Below are positions 9,527 through 18,947 of a stretch of 22,000 nucleotides of DNA, one piece after another. Source of the stretch: Saccoglossus kowalevskii. Its lineage: Eukaryota; Hemichordata; Enteropneusta; Harrimaniidae. A model generated the notes under the pieces. It was not told the origin of the DNA and made no database searches. It saw only the letters and a list, made by a program, of their open reading frames with translations. Made by a program: the position numbers and the translations under genes. Where the stretch lies: positions 282,334 through 304,333 of the forward strand of contig NW_003107589.1 of NCBI RefSeq assembly GCF_000003605.2. The letters are read 5' to 3'. Positions within the stretch are counted from its first letter, which is position 1. Each line of letters starts with the position of its first letter.

Positions 9527-11015
9527 AAAAAACAGTGTTCAGATGGTTTCTAGACTGATTTGAACATCAGTGCAATTGTCTATAAATACATCGATCCATT
9601 GAGTCTGTAGAAAAACAACAAAACACGTTTTCCAGGACCTGTTTCATTTTTCTCTGAAAAAAGATTAAATCTAGCTCACATAAAAACAACACGAATCTAT
9701 TCATTCATTTGCCACGCGTGTTCTGAGATATTTCAATCAATTCTGATAATTAATAAGCAAATCTCTACATTGGGAATAAACAATTTTTTCAATATAAATT
9801 ACATTTAATTATCTGAAACTAATCAGACATATCTACCAGAGCACGGGAATAAAAAAACAAACAAAACAAAATACATTCAAATAAGACACCGGAAATAATG
9901 GATTACCATAAATTTAGAAAGAAATGAATCAACTAAAACAGATGGGGAGCACCCTAACGGCAAAACAAAAAAATCTCACTTCAACAACGATGAGCTACGA
10001 TGTGATGTCACAAAATAACGATATTGAACAAAGCTTACCATAATCGTTTCCACATAAAATGTAAATGTTATAGACCCTCTAGCAAATTCAATCGTTAAGT
10101 TCAGTATCAGATTAAAAATATCTGACATGACAGATCATCACTGTACTAATTCCACTGGGGTTACTGGTGTTGTAACCTAGTTTTTGTTCGCGTTATTCCT
10201 GACATATGCACACACAGTAGACAGCTGCGATGACACTCGTGTCACATATGCGAATATGACAAAAAAGAATCGATGGGAAATTTAAGATATCAGACTGAGA
10301 CGAGGAATAACAAACACTCCTCTTCCTTATTTAACTGGTCTGGCACAGAGGTTGTATGATTGTGTGCTGTGATTCCAGTATACGCATGAGAAATACTCCA
10401 GGGGATGGTTTTAAAACCATCTGATGCGGCCAAAATCTAGGAAAGGATTCGTATCCTCAAGTCACATGTCTTGATATGTTTTTTTCCTGACCAAGAACCT
10501 AATAAATATATTTGTGGTTGCTTGTTTTTTATTCTATTTTTGTTATCATGTGTGTAATAATTATTTACGTAATTTACATTTGTTTAAAAGGCGCTCCACG
10601 TCGTTAGAATTGCCCTCTAATAGCAGTGTTCAAAAAAGCTTGCTTTTTATTTTGGCTAAGTTTCGCACCGTCGCCGACATCGTTGCACTGAATCCACGTA
10701 CGTTCCCATGCTACCTTGAGCTTTGAATGAATTGTAAATGCGGCGTTCAATCAAATAATATAGAAAATACAATCGCAGACTGGTCACACACGCAAAATGT
10801 GTAATATAATTCATATTTTTGTAATATATCAAACTTAAAACCAGGTGTATTCGGATGAACGCAGTTTGTAATCTGTCGAAAATGATCCAGTGGTAGAATC
10901 ATACATTTAAATAATATAGTCCGTCATCTGTCAAACTACCTGAGTAATAGCCATCGTTCACCGATGTGTAAATAGTCACGGAAACTGCAAGCTGTAAAAC
11001 CAATCAAAGATATGA
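9527..11015. other. No supported gene
   Basis: Mostly AT-rich. A 70-codon frame at 10514-10726 has a moderately protein-like second half (LPSNSSVQKSLLFILAKFR). It shows no motif or splice context and is not called. Confidence 0.5.
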
Positions 11016-11252
11016 ACCCGAAAAAATAACAGAGAATTTACTCAATTTATTTTATTTCGTGATTCTGTGATTCATAATCATACCGCAAACAACGTCTACG
11101 CATTGGACATTTTTCACGATAAACAAATCGTGTTTATCTCCAAGTACTACGAGATGAGAACAAATTTAGCTGTATTGCACTGGAACCAAAAAATCCGATC
11201 GTCCGCATGGAACTCGCCAGATGACGGTAGCGGCATGAACCATTCAAAGTAA
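11016..11252 (+). pseudogene. Unidentified open frame upstream of an A tract
   Basis: A stop-free frame of 78 codons runs from just after a TGA (11013) to TAA, with no ATG until well inside. Residues such as NNVYALDIFHDKQIVF and LHWNQKIRSSAWNSPDDG are well balanced, with mixed codon use. About 150 bp after the stop there is a 28-base A tract, and CGAAAATG occurs both right after that tract (11431) and at 10877. This arrangement could be a decayed processed retrocopy of an mRNA (frame, 3' untranslated region, poly(A), 8-bp flanking repeat), or an exon of unknown type. No family is recognised and the 8-bp repeat may be chance. Confidence 0.25.
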
Positions 11253-11397
11253 AAATACGTGGAAACTACAACTATCGACAGAGTGCACGGGGAAGGGTGA
11301 TTAATGTAGTATAATAGACGCGGTCCGTGGATAAATATTATAGAAAACCAAACGCAACATACCGGAGAAGGGCTCGTGGTAAATTTAGTATCGTGTC

Positions 11398-11402
<5 letters not shown>

Positions 11403-11430
<28 letters not shown>
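11403..11430. repeat. A28 homopolymer
   Basis: Twenty-eight uninterrupted A residues. This may be a retrotransposition tail (see the upstream open frame) or simple-repeat expansion. Confidence 0.85.
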
Positions 11431-11431
<1 letters not shown>

Positions 11432-12384
11432 GAAAATGCTAATATATATTGCGGAAATAAAAATGTTTGTCATCTTATAAAATGTAGGTCATTGGGTCAC
11501 CCTGCGTGAATATAATAACGCTGACAGCAAAAGACACACTAGGAATAAAGTGAAGTGACTTCTATGAAGTCTGAATGCTCTTTGCGAAATTCGTATATGG
11601 GCTCAGTTTTTATTATAAACCAACTAGCTACATGTCGTATCATGGTAACACCCGCAAAATTGTTTTTTGTGTGTGAAATATTTTGTTGACAGCTGTTTTT
11701 TTTTTCAGTTTCACCCGCGACATGACTATTATTGCGTCAATTACCGCTACAGTCCTGTCATTTCCCAATTAATCTCCATGTGAACATTTTTTTTATTGGC
11801 TAACCTTGTTTCCCAAGGAATCTTGATCAATACAAGGCATATTTTGTACATATTCTTGCTCTTACACATCTTCACAAGTTTTTACATTGCTTAGCATAAT
11901 TGCTTGTACCCGGGGGGGGGAGAGACCGTCTTGCCATGTTCTCACTGCTCGGCACACGCAGAAGAAAGAAAAAACAAAACTCGAAAACAAAAATTATAAT
12001 AAATATTTACTAAAGAGTACAAAACACAGTACAAGTGAATATTATGACAGAAAAATACTAAAATAATAAAAATTGTGAACACGGAAACAACAAATGAATG
12101 TATGTCACCTTTACTATGTATTGTTTTTTTATATAAAAATATAAAAGACCAGAATATATATACAAACAAAGAAAAAAAAATAGTAGGACTCCTTTGGTAA
12201 CAAGATGCGCCAGTCTAATCTTCACAAACATTCACACAGTCCCTAATGTGTTCTAGCCGACATACAGAAATCAATCCATCGACAAATAAAACCATGCAAT
12301 TTATCAACTGGGCTTGAGATCTCACTGACGCATCAAAAGTGATTATCTGATCGCAGACGTTAATTCACCAAGTATGTGACGCAC
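11431..12384. other. No supported gene; G tract and T/A runs
   Basis: The stretch contains CCC followed by nine G (11912-11920) and several A/T runs. It would be the 3' flank of the minus-strand exon at 12385. An AATAAA on the minus strand at 11792-11797 could serve that gene but is about 590 bp beyond its stop. Confidence 0.5.
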
Positions 12385-12644
12385 TCAACTGGACTTTACG
12401 ATGTGTCGCTTTCTAGCCATCTTTAAAATAGAAATGAGATGCCACTCATCTTGACCGGAGATTGAAAGTGGGAGCGTCGTGCAGTGAATAGTACCGTTGT
12501 ACTGTTTACCGGAGCAAGCACGGACACAGCATCGGAAGCATGGCTGCGTACATTCATGGAGGTAATAAGAACCTCCATGGTACATTCTAGTCATCGCCGT
12601 GACATCGTACTTCAATTGTACGGGGGTGGCAAAAGAATATACTG
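12385..12644 (-). CDS. Candidate terminal exon, cysteine-rich (C-C-CC-C-C)
   Basis: On the minus strand, a pyrimidine-containing tract ending GATTTTCAG precedes an 85-codon frame to TGA; the exon opens in phase 1 with CA. Local GC is higher than in the flanks. Six cysteines fall in one block, at exon residues 31, 35, 38, 39, 43 and 54, giving C-x3-C-x2-C-C-x3-C-x10-C. That order is the one found in inhibitor-cystine-knot peptides, although the second loop is one residue shorter than the usual minimum. About 30 residues precede the block and 31 follow it, ending in a basic ARKRHIVKSS tail, so it is not a typical mature knot peptide. No ATG opens this frame upstream of the block, which fits a downstream exon. 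I recognise no family; the function could be a secreted disulfide-rich protein. Confidence 0.4.
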
Positions 12645-13741
12645 CTGAAAATCTGCATTCCCGAAGAAATCTATTGTCAAAAAAAAAATGGTCACATCAT
12701 TTGTATCTCAGTAATATGTTCCGTATTATCCCCGCTATTGGTTTTGTCGTTGCGAATGTCTATGTATGTAGCCACGGTCATTATTAACCTGGCGAAACGC
12801 AGTTCCACCCATGCTCTATGGATGCAAACCTGATTAGACCGATATACACATTGATTCTTCTGGGGATTAGTTATCAGTTTGTAAATAAACTACGATGGGT
12901 TATATAAACATACGTTGTGCATCACTCATTAGCATAACTACACCACTAACAAACAATGGCGAAAAAAAGATTAATTTATATTTATAGAAGTATTTGAAAA
13001 AAAAAAAATCGTCTGTCTGTTATTCCACTCAGAACTGAAACCATATGAACAACCCAGGGTAATACTTTCTCATTGTAAACACATAATGGCAAATATAATT
13101 GATAAGTAGGCCTAATCCATTGGATACGACTTTTGCGCCCTGTGGCTAATTGAAGGTAATAATAACGATAGTGTACAACGGCGCCAGACGGGATATCGGT
13201 TTCTCACAGAGTTAAGAGTCCAGGCGATACTACGTATGCGATAAGTATTCCTGTGGCTTGAACTATTTTTCATTGCATCGTTCTTATCGTTTTCAGTCGT
13301 ACGAATGCTTAAACATAGGGAGTAACAGCGGTACAGTGAGGAGTATCAGCGAAACATGAAATAAGATGTAATAGCCACTATCATGTTTAAGCGGACTGTT
13401 ATCGGATATTTAAGTTCCACTGGTTCAACTAGACTGATACACAGAACTAAATATTAAATCACTATTGAGACACAATAATGATCCCCTCCTAAGGTTAGTG
13501 ATGACATTACCTAAAATGATGAATTAGGTAAAATTTAAATGATCCTCACCCGAATGATGTACCAGGCGTAATTACCAGTCGCTAATACGCTTTCGTTATT
13601 TTAACGCTAATTGGTCTGTCTATCTCAGTGGGCAAAACATTAATACTCAATAATATCTTTGAATGAGCCATTTAAACATCATAATAAGATCACCAGACAT
13701 GACATTTTACTTTTGTCCTAAAGTTACTGACAATTTCATAC
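12645..13741 (-). other. Presumptive intron
   Basis: If exons 13742-13847 and 12385-12644 belong together, this is a 1.1-kb intron with GT (GTATGA) and AG (TTTTCAG) ends. It holds A-runs and short inverted motifs (for example TTACCTAAAA...TTAGGTAA near 13508-13532), but no supported gene. Confidence 0.2.
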
Positions 13742-13847
13742 CGCCTGAATCGCCGGTCACAATCACAATACTAATCCCCAGGAAGCGCTTATTCTTTCGC
13801 CATTGCCTTGATCCTAAAACTAATATAACTGCGATCAAATGTTTCAT
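13742..13847 (-). CDS. Candidate first exon with hydrophobic N-terminus
   Basis: The first true ATG in this minus-strand frame is at 13847, and a TGA lies in frame 15 codons upstream of it. It encodes MKHLIAVILVLGSRQWRKNK followed by a second hydrophobic stretch (FLGISIVIVTG). Then GGCG|GTATGA gives a possible donor in phase 1, matching the phase of the cysteine-rich exon at 12644. The short hydrophobic core could act as a signal peptide, but the RQWRKNKR patch followed by another hydrophobic run is unusual for one. Without splicing the frame continues 11 codons to TAA (46 residues in all). The donor match is moderate and the pairing with the cysteine-rich exon is inferred from phase and proximity. 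Confidence 0.25.
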
Positions 13848-13889
13848 ATAAAACACACATATACACCTTCCAATTCTTACACATGTCAC

Positions 13890-14322
13890 TCATAACTCTT
13901 GAAGTTAGAGCATGTGTTTCCCGCCTGTAATCTAAGTTAGTAATGATACGACAGTGGCGACCTTCAAACGAAATTCAAGCGCCAACGTAATTATCACCAC
14001 AGTCATACTAATATAAAACCTAGTCAGCTTCAAGACCCCCTCATTAGTTGGTATTCAGGATAATTCAATACTTTTTGTGGGGGAAAATAATTACACGGTC
14101 GTAATCATACATATTCAAAAGAAGACTTGCGGGTGTCACTATCACTGGATAAGTATGTCGAAGTACGTCAAACAATTTGTTGTCTTGTTCGTAGATAATA
14201 ATTACTCAAAATCGTCCTTCGGTTATCACACAACTGCATAAAAAGTAAATATTTGATTTGAAACATTGCGAAATCATTGCTATCAGTTTATGATTAGACG
14301 AGACAGTAACGCGCGCCATGGT
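13890..14322. other. No supported gene
   Basis: AT-rich, with scattered TAATTA-type homeodomain-like cores both here and just upstream (13570-13620). No frame is convincing. Confidence 0.5.
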
Positions 14323-14387
14323 CCAATGGTGACGTAATTAGACAGAATATCACTATCATCAATTGTTAATTATCGTCTCATATAAAA
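14323..14387 (+). promoter_or_regulatory. CCAAT / CRE / TATA promoter candidate
   Basis: CCAAT (14323-14327) is followed directly by TGACGTAA (14330-14337), a CRE/ATF-type site, and 43 bp later by TATAAAA (14381-14387). Counted from the predicted start site near 14412, the elements sit at about -90, -80 and -30, which is the usual spacing in animal promoters. A CTCACCA initiator-like sequence is at about 14418-14424. Each motif alone is weak; the ordered set is the evidence. Confidence 0.4.
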
Positions 14388-14457
14388 CGGTCTATTTTTA
14401 TAAATACAATGCTCCCCTCTCACCAGCAAGCATCGAACTAATATTACGTGAAGACTT

Positions 14458-14545
14458 ATGTTAGTATTTTATTTAATCGCAATTTTATTGCAGTAATGCT
14501 TTCTACAGGTTTTCGCGACAACTCTTATGTTGCTGTACCTTCTTT
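14458..14545 (+). CDS. Candidate exon 1 of small gene, two possible starts
   Basis: Two overlapping readings exist. From ATG 14458 the frame reads MLVFYLIAILL, signal-peptide-like, and can leave at CA|GTAATG (14493) in phase 2; unspliced it stops at TAA 14494-14496. From ATG 14496, overlapping that stop, the frame reads MLSTGFRDNSYVAVPS and leaves at TT|GTAAGT (14546), a stronger donor, also in phase 2. Either joins in frame to the acceptor at 14754. In the second reading the first ORF would be a short upstream ORF. The segment TTTTATTGCAG before 14494 also resembles a splice acceptor, a third possibility. Short hydrophobic peptides arise easily from AT-rich DNA, so the promoter context is the main support. 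Confidence 0.25.
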
Positions 14546-14620
14546 GTAAGTTGGTCGAATACCGTTATTACGAGTGTTATAAGTTGATATGTAAATACGA
14601 GTACGTTAGATTAACGCCAC

Positions 14621-14644
14621 AATCAATCAATCAATCAATCAATT
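14621..14644. repeat. (AATC)n microsatellite
   Basis: Six near-perfect tandem AATC units, inside the presumptive intron 14493/14546-14754. Confidence 0.9.
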
Positions 14645-14754
14645 AGTTATCCGTGTATGCCGATTCACGATGTATTCACATATTCTGATTTCCGCAAACC
14701 AGTCCCAAGCCATGATAGGTTATCCAAACGTTCTACAATTCGGGAATTTTTCAG

Positions 14755-14905
14755 TTTGTTCCCCCTTCCTCTCTTTCTAAAAACAATCCATTCAAAAAGC
14801 TCACTACATACATTTACTAAAACCACACGGTCTGCTCATAAGTTAAGTTCACGTTTATGCTGTATACGCTTTTTGCGAGGAACTCAATCAGCCTATTTAA
14901 TATAA
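14755..14905 (+). CDS. Candidate exon 2 of small gene
   Basis: It follows AATTTTTCAG, a good acceptor, and continues in the phase required by both exon-1 readings. It runs for 49 codons to TAA. It begins LFPLPLFLKTIHSK, is rich in Ser, Thr, Lys and Arg, and ends RLCCIRFLRGTQSAYLI with an adjacent pair of cysteines. The joined product would be about 61-66 residues. The frame is also open upstream of the acceptor to 14657, so an unspliced ORF of 82 codons is the alternative. No family is recognised. A small cationic secreted peptide is a possible reading only if the signal-peptide start is used. Confidence 0.25.
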
Positions 14906-15110
14906 AAACTGCATAAAGACATGTGTATTGAGTGATGTATATTTATAATTGGTAGACATGGTAAGTGGACGTCACGGTAATTATGGACTGAAAACAAGTA
15001 ATTGCCCTACTTAGATGTATTGATCACTAAGACTTTAATCTCAGTTGAACATTTTCTTAGTATCTAGAGCAGTACAAGTATGATTACATGTAACGACGTT
15101 GCTTGGCGAC

Positions 15111-15150
15111 AATAAAAACATTCAGACCTTGGGCTTATTTGGTGTTTTTA
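15111..15150 (+). terminator. Poly(A) signal AATAAA with GU-rich downstream
   Basis: AATAAA (15111-15116) is followed about 22 bases later by TTGGTGTTTTTA-type GT-rich sequence, the usual arrangement of a cleavage and polyadenylation site. It lies 206 bp beyond the TAA of the candidate second exon on the same strand. Confidence 0.35.
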
Positions 15151-15170
15151 TTCAAAGTAACGAGGACATT

Positions 15171-15199
15171 TAAAAAAAAAATAAAAAAAAATAAAAAAA
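15171..15199. repeat. A-rich (A8-10 T)n tract
   Basis: Three A runs are separated by single T residues. This could be a retroelement tail or simple expansion, and it directly follows the candidate poly(A) region. Confidence 0.8.
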
Positions 15200-15710
15200 C
15201 GCCACGGTATAATGTGTACAGCCAATAGAAAAATACTTTATTTGAGAAAACAACGGCGAAAGGGGTAAAAAGGAAAGCTTAAAAGAAAGAAGAATAGACT
15301 GACGCTTTACGGTAAAACTCAATATTCAATACGTGGGGAATGGAGACATGGTCGCAATCATAAACAGTAACTTCAACTTGAAAGTACCGTGACGAATCTA
15401 TATTGCAAGTCATACAATTATTTAGAGAGGGAGACATTGGTTAATGTTGTATGTCACCTGCCCGAACTATACGAGTGATGTTTATGTTATGAAAGCGACG
15501 AAATGAGCTTCATTTGGAGTTAAACTCCATGTGGAAATGGAAATCTCAAAAATAAATTGGAATAATCTAATTTTTTTTATCACTCTGCAATTAAAAATGG
15601 CCGGCAGAGTAGAGCTTTAATTCTACGGGGAAATCACAAAGTCGTTTCATTGGAATCAAATTCGAATGCCTTCTCTTTATATTTGTTCTTTGAGGTAATA
15701 TGTAATTTAT
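15200..15710. other. No supported features
   Basis: AT-rich sequence with short frames and no recognisable element. Confidence 0.55.
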
Positions 15711-15943
15711 GTGTGTTGCGTGACTGTAATTTCATTCATTTTACAAAGGTGGATATCTTTGCTGTTGGATAGACTATATTGTTCGTGTTCAAAAATCGAC
15801 GAATCTACTGTACTTACAGTGTTTACTGCTATCTCGAGTTCAAATCCCGTGTTACATGTTGTAATATATGTTTTTTTGTGTGCGTGTAATTATATCGTTT
15901 ATCATTTTTACCCATGCCAGTGGCACTCATTTGAAGCTTTGTG

Positions 15944-16096
15944 ATGTCCAAGATTAGACTTGTACATTACCATCAAGTCGCTGTGCGGCGATGGATACGT
16001 CATTTCGATCTTGGCGCAGTAAGTGTAGCGTTGTCGTCAGCGTCTGCGTTTTTATGTTATAATAGGACGTTAATACTGTCTGAGTGCATAGTTTGA
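15944..16096 (+). CDS. 50-codon small ORF, unknown
   Basis: An ATG frame encodes 50 residues, with a basic N-terminal half (HQVAVRRWIRHFD) followed by a small-residue hydrophobic stretch (GAVSVALSSASAFL), and ends in TGA. The ATG overlaps the stop of a 77-codon frame (15711-15944) as TGATG, a layout typical of coupled bacterial genes but probably accidental here. A GCA|GTAAGT donor lies inside, and an alternative frame before it also looks protein-like, so the correct reading cannot be chosen. Confidence 0.15.
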   Translation: MSKIRLVHYHQVAVRRWIRHFDLGAVSVALSSASAFLCYNRTLILSECIV

Positions 16097-17083
16097 GGTA
16101 TCCTTGTAATAACCTAATTATTATACATCTTTTCCTTCCAAGGATACATCATGGGAATGCCGAAATCTAAAAAGTTTAGAACGAACCAGCGAACTTCTTT
16201 GTGTGGAGTCCAGTCAAACCCTTTTCATTATTAGAGAATGCTTACGCGCGTAATCATTCCATATTTGGAATTCGCATTCCCTATTATGGTAGGATGAAAA
16301 TACCCCGTAAAATTACGGAACGCTGTAACTTATGGCATTACGATGACATATGCATAATAATATAGGTCTATTGCATGTGCAATTATTATTATATTAAAAG
16401 CATAACATCTTAAAAACAGTGCTTTTCAAACATCTTAGCGTATATCATATCGTATATTACAGACCACTTGATCGCACTTTGACAAATCACGAACAGAGAT
16501 GTAAGAACTATGTAACCCTGCATTAAAATGAATTATGCATATGGACGTGCGGTCAGGGTTCAAAATTAGCTCCAAGCGTCCTCGGCTCAGAAGCCAAGGG
16601 TTGTTCAGCTTCAACAATATACAATTTCCACCGAAGAACTCCATATTTAACTATATGTACCTTTAGGACGTATAGTGTATAGGTTTATCATCGTGTTCTT
16701 GGATGTTTGATTGACAATTAAGTACATGAGCGCGTCTGATGTCCTGATAAACTTGTGAAAGAATTTGTCATAATAGTCTACAGTCATGGCACATATTTAT
16801 GACTAAAAACGCAAAGATGTCAGCTTCATCCTATGCAACATTGTCGTTTAAGTAACAGTATTAGATTTATTATCGATTTATTTTGGTGTGCCAGCTTTCA
16901 GTTTTCACAGCACGACCTTTTGAAAAAATCTCGAGTTACTGCGTTGCAAACATCACCCGGAAACACGTATTATTTCTATTCTGCAACGTGACGCAGGCGT
17001 GATGTAATGAAACGTAAACCGGTTCCCAATAATGAATGCCGTAAGCAATATCGCGAACGTGTTTAAGCGTAGGGGTCGTCACC
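16097..17083. other. No supported gene; CpG rises toward 16900-17100
   Basis: Short frames only. CpG and GC increase from about 16950, with an ETS-like CCGGAAA at 16958-16964. This may mark regulatory DNA, but no start site is evident. Confidence 0.45.
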
Positions 17084-17093
17084 TGCGCACGCG
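17084..17093. promoter_or_regulatory. NRF-1-like site
   Basis: TGCGCACGCG followed by TA matches the NRF-1/Ewg consensus YGCGCAYGCGCR at all but one of the specified positions. It lies in a CpG-rich pocket. Confidence 0.35.
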
Positions 17094-17308
17094 TAGGAAT
17101 TGAGTCCCAGTTCTATAACGATAATAACGAACGCTAAAAACGCAAAGGTTCATGTGCAGATGTGTTTTTTAAATCAACGACACGCCATGGCAATAGCTTT
17201 AATAATGTATAGAATGGTGCTATCTTATCAGACTCCTTAATAACACACAGGGTGCTCGTTTCTATTCTGTTTCAATCCATGGCATATTGAAAGTTTGAAT
17301 TTGTATAA

Positions 17309-17431
17309 ATGGCGACAGTACAGATATCAGCGTGACGGGAAGTCGCACCGCAGAGAAAATCCGGAGTATTGATAACTGTGGTGTACAAGCCATCGCAGCG
17401 GGAAGTGATTCTACAAAAGGAATCTAAATGA
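17309..17431 (+). other. ATG frame interrupted by one TGA
   Basis: From AAATGGCG, a good initiation context, the frame reads MATVQISA, then TGA, then 29 more codons (REVAPQRKSGVL... QREVILQKESK) to TGA. The residues are charged and balanced, unlike chance AT-rich frames. A competing frame over the same bases is also open. It could be a degraded exon or two unrelated frames. Read-through or selenocysteine recoding is not supported by anything else I see. Confidence 0.15.
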
Positions 17432-17900
17432 AGACGAACTAATTGTTTTGCAGATTATTACATTTTTCACTTTTTCAAATCTGCATTAGATAATACATAA
17501 CTTACGTAATATGTGATGTATTTGTAACGATAGATACATTTCGCACAAAGTATCAAATGAAGCTGGTATAATTGACTTGGTTATTTCATATCGGTACGTT
17601 AGAGGCGTAACAAAGCAATACAGATTTACCTAAATACTGATATTCAATATTGTTAATCGTGAATACGTGCTGTTGAACACGTAAATTCCAGATTTACGGT
17701 GAGTAGAAATCGCAGCACAAGAAATTGGGTTTGTTTGAGGAAATAATCAACTCTATATAAAATTAATATACCTAGAACGTACGTCATTGACAAATAAACC
17801 TAAAAATATGTTATTCCATAACAAACATAAGCCTATCCATGATATCTAAGTGTACTTTAGCCAACAATTACATGGGTAGGTCTAGGCCATCGTACTTGTT

Positions 17901-17912
17901 TGCGCGTGCGCA
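17901..17912. promoter_or_regulatory. NRF-1-like palindromic site
   Basis: TGCGCGTGCGCA; its reverse complement TGCGCACGCGCA fits the NRF-1/Ewg consensus YGCGCAYGCGCR at every specified position. Such CpG-rich sites are rare by chance in AT-rich DNA and are enriched in animal promoters. No first exon next to it is convincing. Confidence 0.4.
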
Positions 17913-18818
17913 GTGACTGGTTGGCGGATTACAGGCTTGTGTTGATCAGCAAGCGACATTTGATATCACATGTTGGCACGCTGGTTGGCAAACATGTAAA
18001 CATACGATGTCGTAGCATGCAACTGTATCACTACTCATAAAAAACAAGCTACTATATTGTAGTACGGGAAGGACGAGATCAAATATACAACACCAAAATC
18101 CCTTACCAAGTAAATATTTGATTAATGAAAAGCTATAGGCAGACAGCGAGCATGCGATTGTGGTTGGCATGCACGGACAGGCAGGCAGGAGTTTAGGTTT
18201 CACATGTATGTCAACAACTCGCACACCTCATTACTGACTTCAATGTCATCTTGTCAAGTTAGAATCGTACAAGCCATGCTGATTAGTCACGGGATATGTC
18301 ATGTGATATTGTGTTTCACACGTACCAATAGTGAATTGATTTCAAGACCATCATTATGTTTATGTTTTCCGCTGCACACTCTGCCTGGCTGCTCACTGAT
18401 AGTTTTATTGTTCGCACGTAAGAAGGATATTGGTTGTGTTATAAAAAGAAATGACATTGTGAAGCTAGGGCACGATTTATAGAGTATAAATTGAGCCAAT
18501 CAAATCCGTTACAATATAACTGAATTACTCGAATGAAACATTTTTGTACATTGCGTTTACTCGACGATTCAATGTTATTCATAACAAATGCATGGATGTC
18601 AAAACCCCGATGATGTAGCAATTAGACGCTAGTGCACTACCGACGCTTTCGTAAAGTTTAAAAACCGGAAATGGGATACATGAAGTGTTTTTCCCCGATA
18701 TGACAATATCAATACAACCGCAATTTCTAACAAAACACCCTGCGAAGGCCGACACTTTAGAACATTACAGTGTACGTTCGGTCAGAGTAACGAAATGAGC
18801 GTCTCTGGCGTCAGTTCG
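17913..18818. other. Overlapping long-ish frames, none supported
   Basis: Frames of 92 codons exist on the minus strand (17946-18224) and plus strand (18204-18482, true ATG, with a possible donor GCAC|GTAAGA at 18417). A 52-codon minus-strand frame from ATG 18457 overlaps the latter and has ATTGG and TATAAAT upstream. None shows a known motif and they contradict each other, so I leave them uncalled. A triple CAGG repeat is near 18176-18188. Confidence 0.4.
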
Positions 18819-18947
18819 TAGGTTTTGTTAAACAGCAAGTGCCACTGAAACAGCTTCATAATAATTCTCACAAAACAACTGGTAATACGTGTCGTACATC
18901 TAGTTTTGTAAGGTGTCGCACTGAAATAGGCAACTCAAATAAGTCTC
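18819..18947. repeat. Two decayed direct repeats
   Basis: 18819-18869 and 18901-18947 share the order TAG(G)TTTTGT ... GTG(C/T)C(G)CACTGAAA ... AATAA ... TCTC, at roughly 65-70% identity by eye with gaps. They look like an old tandem duplication of about 82 bp. Confidence 0.4.

Noticed and set aside
13707..13889. 60-codon minus-strand frame taken from its far upstream end
   Set aside because: The upstream start would be GTG; the first true ATG is at 13847, so only that shorter start is considered.
15837..15847. AGTTCAAATCC, resembling a tRNA B box
   Set aside because: The flanking bases do not form a T-arm and no A box or acceptor stem is found at the right distance, so no tRNA or tRNA-derived SINE is supported.
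17946..18482. Two 92-codon frames on opposite strands
   Set aside because: No known motif, length within chance expectation, and a third overlapping frame is equally plausible.
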